From Fictibacillus nanhaiensis (lineage in GTDB: Bacteria; Bacillota; Bacilli; Bacillales; Fictibacillaceae), in assembly GCF_019801215.1 (NCBI RefSeq), contig NZ_JAHVJO010000005.1, positions 1 through 64,000 of the forward strand: DNA of 64,000 bases, written 5' to 3'. This document shows, piece after piece, positions 50,436-58,421 of this stretch. The notes beneath the pieces were generated by a model. It was not told where the DNA came from. It saw nothing but the letters and a program-made list of their open reading frames with translations, and made no database searches. The translations under genes and the position numbers were made by a program. Positions within the stretch are counted from its first letter, which is position 1. Every line of letters starts with the position of its first letter.

Positions 50436-50476
50436 AAACCCACCGATTCTGGAATCATATCCAGAACAGATGGGTT
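50436..50476 (-). terminator. orphan minus-strand terminator
   Basis: Minus strand: a 17-bp stem with one mismatch (AACCCATCTGTTCTGGA with its complement) followed by six T. No minus-strand gene uses it: the next one to the right (50887-51228) has its own terminator. It may belong to a gene displaced by the insertion described at 50562. Confidence 0.7.
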
Positions 50477-50563
50477 GTGAGCTATACTTAATATTGTCAT
50501 TTTATGTGATAAATTTTAGATATTTTTATATTTAATTTTTAACATCTCTTATATCTTAAGTTG

Positions 50564-50755
50564 TCGTAATTACCACTTATTATAACTGCTTTTGTCATTT
50601 TTCGTCGTACTTTAATAATTAATATTTCAACCGATTCAGCTTATTTTAGTAATTTTGCTGTAAAAGATCAGTAAATATAAATGCAATATAAAGTGTTAGT
50701 AAGGTAATTACTATTACTTTAGCTTTTCCCATAAATAATATGGAAAATCGTAATT
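50564..50755. repeat. candidate transposase-binding repeats of the left end
   Basis: TCGTAATT at 50564-50571, TCGTACTT at 50605-50612 and TCGTAATT at 50748-50755, each followed within 15 nt by TTATTA or TAATTAATA. This AT-rich 50477-50793 stretch contains no gene. Confidence 0.35.
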
Positions 50756-50793
50756 CGCTAATTTATTACTAAAATGTCCTGGAACGTTGATAT

Positions 50794-50826
50794 AAAAAAA
50801 TAGCATACCAATTAAATTGGTATGCT
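50794..50826 (-). terminator. terminator of the small lipoprotein gene
   Basis: AGCATACCA/TGGTATGCT stem (minus strand) followed by A and seven T. Confidence 0.85.
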
Positions 50827-50886
50827 TATTTAAGCTATAATTTTAAATTCTCTCCCTCAGAAGAGAACCCATTAATTTAGTCTATT

Positions 50887-51228
50887 TTACTTTTTCTTCT
50901 CGTATCCTTTTCCTATTACTGTCTTTTTGTCTTTAGCAACATATACCACAAGTTTTCCTGTAGAATCGTCTTCGGTATGGTTAAAAGTTACTGTATAAAT
51001 CGTTTTACCGATTAATTTTTCGCCTAATTTTTGACCTAATTCTTCACTAACAGTTATTTCTTTGACTACGGAGTCTTTAGGAGATACTGGAATTTTATTT
51101 TGCTCTTCATTTGTTAAGTAATTAAAAGCAATCATTTCTATCGGCAACTTATCATTTTTAAATAAATTACACCCAGTAATAAGAAAAGTAAGACATATAA
51201 CAATAGAAATTTTAATTTTCATCTTCAA
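50887..51228 (-). CDS. small lipoprotein
   Basis: A 113-residue lipoprotein with signal MKMKIKISIVICLTFLITG and lipobox Cys (LITGC), then a short soluble part that may be a two-layer beta fold (GKTIYTVTFNHTEDDSTGKL). No family recognised. TTG start 7 nt after AAGGAG. If the transposon end at 50562 is right, this is the first cargo gene. Confidence 0.7.
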   Translation of the reverse strand: MKMKIKISIVICLTFLITGCNLFKNDKLPIEMIAFNYLTNEEQNKIPVSPKDSVVKEITVSEELGQKLGEKLIGKTIYTVTFNHTEDDSTGKLVVYVAKDKKTVIGKGYEKKK

Positions 51229-51302
51229 ATTACTACTCCTTTTTAATCGATTAGTTAATTAAGTTACTCCACAATCCTGCACGTTTGCTGAATAAGTTCA
51301 AT

Positions 51303-51337
51303 AAAAAAGTGCATTTCACCTTCTTTAAGAAATGCAC
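51303..51337 (-). terminator. minus-strand terminator
   Basis: GTGCATTTC/GAAATGCAC stem followed by six T on the minus strand. The 51229-51600 gap holds this and one more hairpin but no gene. Confidence 0.75.
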
Positions 51338-51473
51338 CTGTTTGCTGAAAAAGTAACCTTGTAGTAAGAGTTGAATTTTATAGAATATCTTCTACATTCG
51401 GGCGCGATTATTGAAGAAAATTATTATTTTTAAATGACTGTATTGCTAAAGTATTCTTATTTATCAACTTTAT

Positions 51474-51501
51474 AAAACCCCCATCCAAAACAGGAGGGGG
51501 G
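51474..51501 (-). terminator. minus-strand terminator after the DCC gene
   Basis: Minus strand: CCCCCTCC pairs with GGATGGGGG, then TTTTAT. Probably ends the transcript of the DCC gene. Confidence 0.55.
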
Positions 51502-51600
51502 TATATGTATTGGAATTATTAAACTTAAACAACTTATAACCTTGACAATTCCTTATTGCGGGTGGTGACAGCTTCGCTGATCCTACCACGTTGGGGAAGT

Positions 51601-51996
51601 CTACAATTTGTCAGCCGAGTTTTCCGGAAGTTTACACTCACTCTCTGTGCAATGACCTACGGGGACGATCAACCGACGTTCAGCCACAAAATCATAACAG
51701 ATTTGACCTAAACCTAATGCAATCAGTAAATACAAGAACGGAAGAAGAGGCATTAATATCGGTATTCGTTGAAATATTGTTTTGATACCGTATATTCCAA
51801 TTGTTATTTTACCAGTTGATAAATTTTTAACATGCATTCTTTGATTTAAAGCATCAATATCAATGCCATTCACTTCATTATTCCTGAAATCAACGAATGA
51901 TAACTTTTTTATCCAATCTAGTTGTTGGAGTTTGGCTTGCACACTGCAACAAAATGGACAATTTCCATCAAAGTAAACTTCAACTTTATGATGCAT
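51601..51996 (-). CDS. DCC-family thiol-disulfide oxidoreductase
   Basis: A 131-residue protein of the DCC1 family: the motif DGNCPFC (thioredoxin-like CxxC after VEVYFDGN) near residue 10, then FVDFRNN and a conserved C-terminal hydrophobic region. Genes of this family are often neighbours of, or fused to, HTTM/vitamin K-dependent carboxylase-like proteins; one such gene lies at 56925. ATG after GTGGGAGATATGTG. It is on the same strand as the SagB/MFS genes but separated from them by 231 bp without a gene. Confidence 0.85.
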   Translation of the reverse strand: MHHKVEVYFDGNCPFCCSVQAKLQQLDWIKKLSFVDFRNNEVNGIDIDALNQRMHVKNLSTGKITIGIYGIKTIFQRIPILMPLLPFLYLLIALGLGQICYDFVAERRLIVPVGHCTESECKLPENSADKL

Positions 51997-52227
51997 CACA
52001 TATCTCCCACTTTTATTCGGTAGTTTATTCACATCATTATTATTTACGATACAAAGATTTGTTGCGCATCACTAGTGTTGCATTAAAGTCGTTTGGATAT
52101 AGTTTTCGAATTATTGTGCCGCGCCGCATTGCAGGCATCTCAAGAGTCCTGTGAGGAAAAAGTCGGTGGACACGGAGGTGCAATACCATGTTTCAGTGAA
52201 AATGACTTGCAGACTATTGATTTGTCA
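51997..52227. other. gap between DCC and MFS genes without a supported gene
   Basis: An open plus-strand frame (52116-52253) lacks a ribosome site and overlaps the MFS 3' end. No promoter or terminator is clear. The composition is less AT-rich than other gaps of the region. Confidence 0.4.
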
Positions 52228-53499
52228 CTAAGAAATTCTCTCTTCGCGAGAAAGTGATTGTCCATATTTTTTGGGTAACAACACGCACTGTAGGAATACG
52301 CCAAGAAAAGCAAGTACCACAAAAAACGACCAAGATAAGGAAATATTCCTTGTTAATAAGTATCCTACAATGACGGGACCAATTGCGTTACTAATTCCAA
52401 AGAGTAGCTGATAATTAGAAATACTTTGCCCTCTTTTCTCAGCCGGACCAATTTCCCCCACAATCGTTGCAGACGCTGGATAAAAAAGTTGTTCTCCACA
52501 ACTAAAAAAAAGAATTCCAACAAATAGAAGTGGAATAAAAAAGTTCAAGTGTTCAGATCCTAAAAGCGCACTTCCTAAGAAAATGATATATGAGAAGCCT
52601 AAAACAACCGAACCGACGATCATTTTATTCATATCACTTAAGCGACGTGTAAAAAATAACAGAGGGATCTGAAGGACTAGAACGGCCAGGCTATTTACTG
52701 TAAATAACACACCGGCAATCCAGCTAAGGTCCGGACTTATCTCCTTTGTAAATGCTGGCAATGTGAATACTAATGCAACGTACATAAAGGTAATTGGTGC
52801 AACTGCTACCAAAAAACGCATTAAGTTTGGGTCGAATGAAAAACGAATCGCAAAAGCTTTTTTGGAAGTCGGTTCTTTTTTTACCTTTGGTTGATTGCGC
52901 AATGGAATTTTTGCAATTAAAACGGCTGCAATAAGAAAACTGATTGCATCAATGAATATTAAGGTCTTATAAGCAAATGGTGTATTGAATACTGCAATGA
53001 TACCTGTACCTATGAGCATACCTAAAGAATTCCCTAAATTTCGTAAACTTCGAGAACTCCCAAACCACATAGTTCTACTCTCACTGGGCACAAGTTGTGT
53101 GATGATCGCTTGGTTCGCAACTGGCCACGCACGTTGTCCCCAGATAACAATGGTCATTGCGATTGTCACTCCCCAAATATTATGGAATATCAAATATCCT
53201 AGAGTTCCAATCCCTCGAAACAAAAAACTTGCAAGAGCAGCAGGCTTTGTACCTAATCGATCCACGATCATACCACAGACAGGAATGGCAAGTATTCCAG
53301 CAAATGCACTGATTGATAGCATTTGACCCACTTGTTCCAACGAAAGGCCACTCGTTTCTAGAAAAAAAAGAACTAAAAATGGCATGGTTAACCCTGTGCC
53401 GAATGAATCTAGAAACAATGCCCCTAGAAATGGCCCACTCCAAGGTTGGGATTGAACTACTTTCTTTATTGTCGAATACTGAAACCAAGAACTTTTAAT
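52228..53499 (-). CDS. MFS exporter with non-standard start
   Basis: A 12-helix major facilitator protein; TM1 is LGALFLDSFGTGLTMPFLVL and the A-like motif is GMIVDRLGTKPA. Role: probably export of the product of the neighbouring SagB genes or resistance to it. The frame opens directly after the stop of SagB gene 2. The only codon well placed after the strong site GGGAGGAAATAAC is ATT (53499). The first ordinary candidate is TTG at 53418, which would remove 27 residues and shorten TM1. I give the longer form; the true start is undecided. Confidence 0.82.
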   Translation of the reverse strand: MKSSWFQYSTIKKVVQSQPWSGPFLGALFLDSFGTGLTMPFLVLFFLETSGLSLEQVGQMLSISAFAGILAIPVCGMIVDRLGTKPAALASFLFRGIGTLGYLIFHNIWGVTIAMTIVIWGQRAWPVANQAIITQLVPSESRTMWFGSSRSLRNLGNSLGMLIGTGIIAVFNTPFAYKTLIFIDAISFLIAAVLIAKIPLRNQPKVKKEPTSKKAFAIRFSFDPNLMRFLVAVAPITFMYVALVFTLPAFTKEISPDLSWIAGVLFTVNSLAVLVLQIPLLFFTRRLSDMNKMIVGSVVLGFSYIIFLGSALLGSEHLNFFIPLLFVGILFFSCGEQLFYPASATIVGEIGPAEKRGQSISNYQLLFGISNAIGPVIVGYLLTRNISLSWSFFVVLAFLGVFLQCVLLPKKYGQSLSREERIS

Positions 53500-53511
53500 G
53501 TTATTTCCTCC

Positions 53512-54684
53512 CTACCCTAGTACCTTTTGCTCAGAAGTAGAAGCAAGAGCTTTTGGAAGGACAATTTTAAAATCTGTCGGTACGTTCTCACTTAGCTCGA
53601 TACCCGCGCGAGCATATGGACCTATTTCATCTTTTTGTCCCGCTCCTGTCACATACATGGGCACTTCATGTATGCCATCAATACCTAGTTTTGATTCAAC
53701 TAAACTCTCCTTAAAAGCTCCCGTCATGAATACGCCTAATTTGTGCGCTGTTCCCGTTAACAAAAAGTTTTGAGCGTAGTGAGTAGTTTCATAATGCATA
53801 AGTCGATAAATGCGTGCGCCTTTGTATTTCCATTTAAGTCGATCTATAACACTTGTATAAAAAATTGTAACGGATGCATCAAGAAAGTAGTCTTGGCCAT
53901 ACAATGCTTCATTTAAAAAAGATTTAACATCCTCCTCTTTTGAAATAAGATGCAGGGCGTGGTGTTTTTGACAATAATGATAAATTCCTCTTTCCAGACC
54001 TTCGCAATTATTTATGACCGGATATAATTCCGTTGCATGACGACCTCCTGGCGAAGGAGCAACCTTCTTTGCAACTTGTCCAAAGAACCGAGTCGAATTT
54101 TTGAAGAGGATTCCGCCTGTATAATACAGAAGATCGGAAAGTTCTTGAAGCTTAATTGATTCCTGCAAAAAGTTTCGATAGGATCTTCTAAGTGTTAATG
54201 CATCGGAAAGTGTCATGTTTGACAAGTTGCTAGGCTTAGGCAAAGTGATTTTTGATTTTTCACAGTTACATTTGTATGTGGGAGGATGTGGCTCGGAAGA
54301 CTTCATAAATTCCTCACCCAGTTCATCAGCCGACTTATATTTGGCATCACGACTTTCCAGATGGACAAACCAAGTGGATTCTCCCCAATCTGCCCACTCC
54401 CTAACTATTTCCGTGGTTTTTGATTGTTTTTGTTCGTTCACAGAAATGAGAACACCGACATCAATCAACTTATTAACTATAGCTCGTATTGTTTTTTTGG
54501 AAATGTTTTTTTCTAGCCTAGGTAAAGTCTCTTCTCTGTTTCCTGTGAATGCAGAGACAACACACATGACTTTCGAGTCAATTTCGAAACGACGATGTTG
54601 AGAAGGTAACCTCAAATGAGGCTTCTTATTGACGTAAGTAATAATCAAGTCTGATGCAAGTATGTATTCATGGATATCTTCCAT
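53512..54684 (-). CDS. SagB-type peptide dehydrogenase, copy 2
   Basis: A 390-residue flavin-dependent SagB/ThcOx-type dehydrogenase. An N-terminal winged-helix-like segment (about 1-90, HEYILASDLIITYVNKKPHLRLP) may be a precursor-recognition domain. The nitroreductase fold follows with LRRSYRNF (FMN-phosphate site), PSPGGRHATELYPV and RIYRLMHYETTHYAQNFLLT. In azoline-containing peptides SagB oxidises azolines to azoles. Roughly half identical by eye to copy 1 upstream, so arisen by duplication. ATG after GGGGGAAGAG. Confidence 0.88.
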   Translation of the reverse strand: MEDIHEYILASDLIITYVNKKPHLRLPSQHRRFEIDSKVMCVVSAFTGNREETLPRLEKNISKKTIRAIVNKLIDVGVLISVNEQKQSKTTEIVREWADWGESTWFVHLESRDAKYKSADELGEEFMKSSEPHPPTYKCNCEKSKITLPKPSNLSNMTLSDALTLRRSYRNFLQESIKLQELSDLLYYTGGILFKNSTRFFGQVAKKVAPSPGGRHATELYPVINNCEGLERGIYHYCQKHHALHLISKEEDVKSFLNEALYGQDYFLDASVTIFYTSVIDRLKWKYKGARIYRLMHYETTHYAQNFLLTGTAHKLGVFMTGAFKESLVESKLGIDGIHEVPMYVTGAGQKDEIGPYARAGIELSENVPTDFKIVLPKALASTSEQKVLG

Positions 54685-54705
54685 TAATTTCTCTTCCCCC
54701 TTTCT

Positions 54706-55851
54706 TTAACTATGCTCTCCTATAGGGAGACAGATCTCTATTCCTTCAGGTAGTACTTGTGCATATTCAATATCTGATCGCTTATTCTCATCGGGCACAA
54801 TATGGCCGATACCAGAGACGTACATCGCAACTTCCCGAATCCCACAAACACCCAATTTCTCTTCTATCACACTATCCTTGAATGCTGCAGTAACAAAACC
54901 ACCCAAATCAAGAGCAGAGCAGGTAAGTAAAAAGTTTTGCGCGTAATGGCCTGTTTCTAGATGCATGAGCCGATAGACTCTACTGGTCTTATATTTCCAC
55001 TTTAAACGATCTAAAACACTTGTGTAAAAAACTGTAACTGCGGCATTCAGGAAATAGTCTTGCCCATATAAGACTTCGTTTAGAAATGGCTTCACGACTT
55101 CCTCTGCCTCTATAAGATGCAAAGCGTGGTGTTTTTGACAGTAATGGTACACACCGCTTCGTAAACCTTCACATGCATTCACAACCGGATAAAGCTCTGT
55201 TGAATGACGTCCACCCGGAGAGGGAGAGGGCTTTTTGGCTACGATTCCATAGGAGTGTGTGTCATTTGTGAAAAGAATCCCACCAGAGTAAAACAGAACA
55301 TCGGCTAAATTTTGTAGTGAAATTGGCTCTTCAGAAAATCGTCGGCAGGTTCTCCGTTGCATAAAAGAGTTGACCAAAGTTTGATCTAAAAGTTTGCTGG
55401 GAGTCGGTAGTTTGATGCTAGATGAAGTGCAGTTGCACTTGAAATATTGTGGTGGAGGAGATGACATTTTTCTGAATTTATCAACATTTTGTAAGCGACC
55501 TTCTTCAGTGGTTTCAAATTTTGTATCTTTTGTTTGCAAATGAAGGAACCAAGATGATTCATCCCAATCTTGCCATTCAGTTACGATTTGCTCAGTAGCC
55601 AGATTATCTTCAGTTTCCTTGTCAATAAGAATTCCATTTTTGACCAAGTGATCGATAATACTGGTTACCATTGATTCTGAAAAAATCGGTTGCAAGCTTG
55701 TGTCTTCACTCGAAAACATGGAGATAATCTCGCATACCTTCCAATCAACTTTAAAAGTGCGTTTTACAGACGGCAGAAGCAATTGCGGTTGTCCATCTGG
55801 ATAAGTGATGACTAAATCAGGTGCTAAATAATAACGGTGCAATCGTGACAT
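54706..55851 (-). CDS. SagB-type peptide dehydrogenase, copy 1
   Basis: A 381-residue SagB/ThcOx-type dehydrogenase with N-terminal winged-helix-like region (MSRLHRYYLAPDLVITYPDG) and FMN domain: RRTCRRFSEEPISLQNLADV, PSPGGRHSTELYPV, FYTSVLDRLKWKYKTSRVYR, HYAQNFLLTCSALDLGGFV. Both copies keep the RRxxRxF and PGGRHxTELYP motifs, so both look functional. The ATG with AAAGGG 9 nt upstream is used; the frame opens at a GTG 42 nt earlier. No SagC/SagD (YcaO) gene is present in the window. Confidence 0.88.
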   Translation of the reverse strand: MSRLHRYYLAPDLVITYPDGQPQLLLPSVKRTFKVDWKVCEIISMFSSEDTSLQPIFSESMVTSIIDHLVKNGILIDKETEDNLATEQIVTEWQDWDESSWFLHLQTKDTKFETTEEGRLQNVDKFRKMSSPPPQYFKCNCTSSSIKLPTPSKLLDQTLVNSFMQRRTCRRFSEEPISLQNLADVLFYSGGILFTNDTHSYGIVAKKPSPSPGGRHSTELYPVVNACEGLRSGVYHYCQKHHALHLIEAEEVVKPFLNEVLYGQDYFLNAAVTVFYTSVLDRLKWKYKTSRVYRLMHLETGHYAQNFLLTCSALDLGGFVTAAFKDSVIEEKLGVCGIREVAMYVSGIGHIVPDENKRSDIEYAQVLPEGIEICLPIGEHS

Positions 55852-55855
55852 TTTC

Positions 55856-55927
55856 TCAAACCCTTTCCAAGCAGGAATAGTAGTAAGAACCACCTGATTG
55901 TGGTTCAGGTGGTTCGGTTCCGCTCAT
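55856..55927 (-). CDS. possible tiny ORF B before the SagB genes
   Basis: A 23-codon ORF that starts with ATG after GAGGATTGGC, whose ribosome site overlaps the stop region of ORF A. The peptide ends GGSYYYSCLERV and includes Ser, Tyr and Cys residues. It overlaps the 11-bp hairpin at 55887-55915, whose sequence dictates part of the peptide, and the start region of SagB copy 1. It could be a second precursor or an accident. Confidence 0.3.
   Translation of the reverse strand: MSGTEPPEPQSGGSYYYSCLERV
55887..55915 (-). promoter_or_regulatory. hairpin between leader ORF and SagB genes
   Basis: Perfect 11-bp inverted repeat GAACCACCTGA/TCAGGTGGTTC with a 7-nt loop and no T run. Such stems between precursor and enzyme genes in peptide clusters can act as partial terminators or RNA-stability elements. 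Confidence 0.6.
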
Positions 55928-55935
55928 GCCAATCC

Positions 55936-56016
55936 TCAGTCGGACGGGTGCATAATAACGTTCAGTTCTTTCTGTTCGTCAAAAACAAATGTCTCTTCTT
56001 TTACTGTATTAGCCAA
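55936..56016 (-). CDS. tiny ORF A, candidate precursor peptide
   Basis: A 26-codon ORF starting with TTG after the very strong site AAGGAGGTGGG. Peptide: MANTVKEETFVFDEQK, then ELNVIMHPSD, acidic and leader-like. It is the first ORF after the promoter at 56047-56075 and lies upstream of two SagB dehydrogenases with recognition-type N-terminal domains. It could be a modified-peptide precursor or a regulatory leader. It lacks an obvious Cys/Ser/Thr-rich core. Confidence 0.5.
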   Translation of the reverse strand: MANTVKEETFVFDEQKELNVIMHPSD

Positions 56017-56046
56017 TTTACCCACCTCCTTACATTACTGGTACCT

Positions 56047-56075
56047 ATATTAACTAGGTGTTAATATTAAGTCAA
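56047..56075 (-). promoter_or_regulatory. SigA-type promoter of the SagB/MFS operon
   Basis: Minus strand: TTGACT, 17-nt spacer, TAATAT. Transcription would start near 56040, about 25 nt before the ORF A start. No other gene is seen between 56017 and 56260. Confidence 0.78.
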
Positions 56076-56077
56076 GA

Positions 56078-56117
56078 TGTAATTTATTGTAATTTATTGT
56101 GATTTATTGTAATTTTT
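56078..56117 (-). promoter_or_regulatory. four 10-bp direct repeats upstream of the -35
   Basis: TGTAATTTAT, TGTAATTTAT, TGTGATTTAT and TGTAATTTTT in uninterrupted tandem (plus strand), directly abutting the -35 of the SagB promoter. Spacing of one helical turn suggests cooperative binding of an activator. Confidence 0.7.
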
Positions 56118-56260
56118 CAAAAAACATTGTAGTATTAATTTAAGATAATTTGTAATTTTCTATTAAATTTCTGTAGAAATCTGTAACCGAAGCCGACTTC
56201 ATAGTTTATTTTGTCCGGCAAGAATTAGTCTAGGTATGTCGAGTAATTGGAGGAACATCC

Positions 56261-56737
56261 ATGATAAATCTGGTTCGAATGAAAGAAGAACAATATAAAA
56301 GGTTCTTCGAGGAGACAGTCAGAGAGTATGCCGAAGAAAATGTAAAGGAAGGCAGATGGACACCATCAGAATCGATTGAACGAGCAATCAAAGAAACAAA
56401 TGAACTATTACCTAAAGGGATTCAAACGAATGGTCATTTTCTGTGTTCATTGCATCACGAAGTAGTAGGTGCAATAGGCACGGTTTGGTATGCAGTCAAA
56501 GAAAACAAGGGTGAGAAATCAGCTTTTATTTACAGCATTCAGATATACGAAGAATTTCAAGGCAAGGGATATGGAGAGCAGGCACTTATTGCATTTGAAA
56601 CTGACCTTGCCTCGATGAATGTAAGTTCAATCGGGTTACATGTTTTCGGGCACAACAAACGTGCATATCAGTTATATACGAAGATGGGGTATATTCCAAC
56701 AAGCATTAAGATGAAAAAACATCTCAGAAGCAAGTGA
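56261..56737 (+). CDS. GNAT-family N-acetyltransferase
   Basis: A 158-residue GNAT enzyme: core YSIQIYEEFQGKGYGEQALIAFE (acetyl-CoA loop QGKGYG) and NKRAYQLYTKMGYIPTSIKM. The substrate is unknown. It could be self-protection or tailoring for the neighbouring peptide cluster, but it is transcribed divergently. ATG after TTGGAGGAACATCC. Confidence 0.88.
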   Translation: MINLVRMKEEQYKRFFEETVREYAEENVKEGRWTPSESIERAIKETNELLPKGIQTNGHFLCSLHHEVVGAIGTVWYAVKENKGEKSAFIYSIQIYEEFQGKGYGEQALIAFETDLASMNVSSIGLHVFGHNKRAYQLYTKMGYIPTSIKMKKHLRSK

Positions 56738-56833
56738 AAACTAAACTCGTATTATACTTGAACGATAGCAAGTCAGGAACAATCATTAGACTATTAAGTA
56801 GTCTTCCGAACTTTAAATTATAATCCATATGAT

Positions 56834-56861
56834 TAGGCACTTAAAAATGCCTTTCTTTTAA
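56834..56861 (+). terminator. terminator of the GNAT gene
   Basis: AGGCA/TGCCT stem with flanking A/T pairs followed by TTCTTTT. Confidence 0.6.
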
Positions 56862-56924
56862 TGGGTCCAGGAATTATCGACACTATGACAATGGTGAGAA
56901 TTTATCCTTGAGAGGGGTATGACG

Positions 56925-58421
56925 ATGAATATGGTCACGCAATGGTGGCTGTTCGAGATGGCACCGGTGTCCGGGGTGCTTCGGGCGGTCTTCTATACTG
57001 GCTTGCTGGTGTTGTGTTATGTCGACTTCCCGTCGCCGCTGCAGGCGGCAAAGATTATAGGCAGCACCCAGCGAGCCTTTTACACACCGGTCTTGGCATT
57101 GCGGCTACTGGGCCTCCGCTGGGTTAGTCCACACGTGCTGTCGGTTGTGACTAAACTGACGATCGCAATGTGGATTGCGGCCGCGGCCGGGTTCGTCCAG
57201 CCGGTCACTGGGGTACTGACGTTCCTGGGTTTCGCGTTCCTGCATATGGTCAATGCTGGTGCGCTAGGCGCCCATCACTCGAAGCACTCAGCGCTGTACG
57301 CGTTGCTGGCCCTGTGCTTCTCGGTGTCATACGACTTCTCGCTGGACGGTCTACTCGCCAAGTACGTGAACTGGCCGCTGCTGGTGCCCGATCAATCGGC
57401 GTTCACTTCGGGGTTCGCCCCGCTATTGCTGCTATTATTCCTGTCCTACACGATTTTCGCCGGCGGAGTGTCCAAGCTCCTCTACGGTGGCCTCGGGTGG
57501 TTAAATGGTGACGCATTGCGGTTCTATATCAAGTACTCGCCGTCCCTCTGGCCCTTCATGACCCGACTACTGGTGAATAGCCCGGTGTTGTGCCGGGTGT
57601 TAGCGTCTCTGACCGTGCTGATCGAACTGTCGGCCCCTGTCGCGATCTTCGTTTCCTCGTGGCGGGTTCCGTTGATCGTATGCTGGATTTGGCTGCACGT
57701 AGGCATCCTGTGCGTGATGCGTCCCAAGTACTGGGTGCAAATGTGGTGCTACCTCCTTCTGATTGTACCAAGCCTAACCGACCATGCGAGCATCGCCTCT
57801 AATGTTCCCTTGGGGGGGGCGTTCACCGCCGTGGGACTACTCGCAGGCGTGGTCCTGATCACGGTACTGATACGACAGTCCGAGGAGTGGCCGTTCACCT
57901 CAGTGCCGATGTACTCTAATGGTCTTACGAAAAACGCTGTGCGAGCACCCGCCGAGTCCGAACTGTACGATCGCGCCGTACGTGCTCACCGAGGCCAGCA
58001 CCGGGCGTGGCAACGGGCGTGGTTGCCTGTAGAGGTCATGGAGGACATCCTGGTTCGATCGACCAATGATGGCAAGCGGCACCGTCTGTTCCAACTAATA
58101 CTCGAGAACAAGGTGGCCAAGTTTGTCCGCTGGCCCCAATACACCAAGGTGGTGCGCGCTACAGCGATCGCCGATCTGGCAGCCAAATCGGCGGACCGTG
58201 TTGAATTAGGTGTGTGTGGCCCGGACTACCAAGCGACCCTCCTGCTGCAAGAGGTCGCATTGATCCTCAAGAACGTGCTGCCGGACTGGGAGCGGTATGA
58301 CCGCATAGAACTAGTGTGTCGCACCGACTCTGGTAGTGTAGTAATTGCCTCGGTGCCGCTGGGAACGCAGGAAGTTCGAGGATCTAGCGCCCCGCAACAA
58401 AGATCCGAAAGCATGCGATGA
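56925..58421 (+). CDS. HTTM-domain membrane protein, GC-rich foreign gene
   Basis: A 498-residue integral membrane protein with about nine hydrophobic segments and HTTM-type features (VLALRLLGLRW, LHMVNAGALGAHHSKHSALYALLALC with a His cluster, SYTIFAGGVSKLLYGGLGWLNGDALRF, SAPVAIFVSSWR). A C-terminal soluble part of about 170 residues follows. HTTM is the membrane domain of vitamin K-dependent carboxylase-like proteins; catalytic activity is not proven here. The base composition is strikingly high-GC against low-GC flanks, with G/C-ending codons and CCG, CGG and CTG usage typical of actinobacteria. Start at the second ATG, 7 nt from GAGAGGGG. Confidence 0.85.
   Translation: MNMVTQWWLFEMAPVSGVLRAVFYTGLLVLCYVDFPSPLQAAKIIGSTQRAFYTPVLALRLLGLRWVSPHVLSVVTKLTIAMWIAAAAGFVQPVTGVLTFLGFAFLHMVNAGALGAHHSKHSALYALLALCFSVSYDFSLDGLLAKYVNWPLLVPDQSAFTSGFAPLLLLLFLSYTIFAGGVSKLLYGGLGWLNGDALRFYIKYSPSLWPFMTRLLVNSPVLCRVLASLTVLIELSAPVAIFVSSWRVPLIVCWIWLHVGILCVMRPKYWVQMWCYLLLIVPSLTDHASIASNVPLGGAFTAVGLLAGVVLITVLIRQSEEWPFTSVPMYSNGLTKNAVRAPAESELYDRAVRAHRGQHRAWQRAWLPVEVMEDILVRSTNDGKRHRLFQLILENKVAKFVRWPQYTKVVRATAIADLAAKSADRVELGVCGPDYQATLLLQEVALILKNVLPDWERYDRIELVCRTDSGSVVIASVPLGTQEVRGSSAPQQRSESMR

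Noticed and set aside
50887-51228. Immunity protein for the SagB cluster
   Set aside because: Position and lipoprotein signal would fit, but nothing in the sequence supports this role and it is over 2 kb from the operon start with its own terminator.
52116-52253. Plus-strand frame containing GGHGGAIPCFSENDLQ
   Set aside because: Looked like a peptide gene in the SagB region, but it has no start codon with a ribosome site and overlaps the exporter 3' end.
56942-58414. Several long frames on both strands within the HTTM gene
   Set aside because: A high-GC gene gives long spurious frames. None has a ribosome site, and the HTTM frame alone encodes membrane helices with family features.
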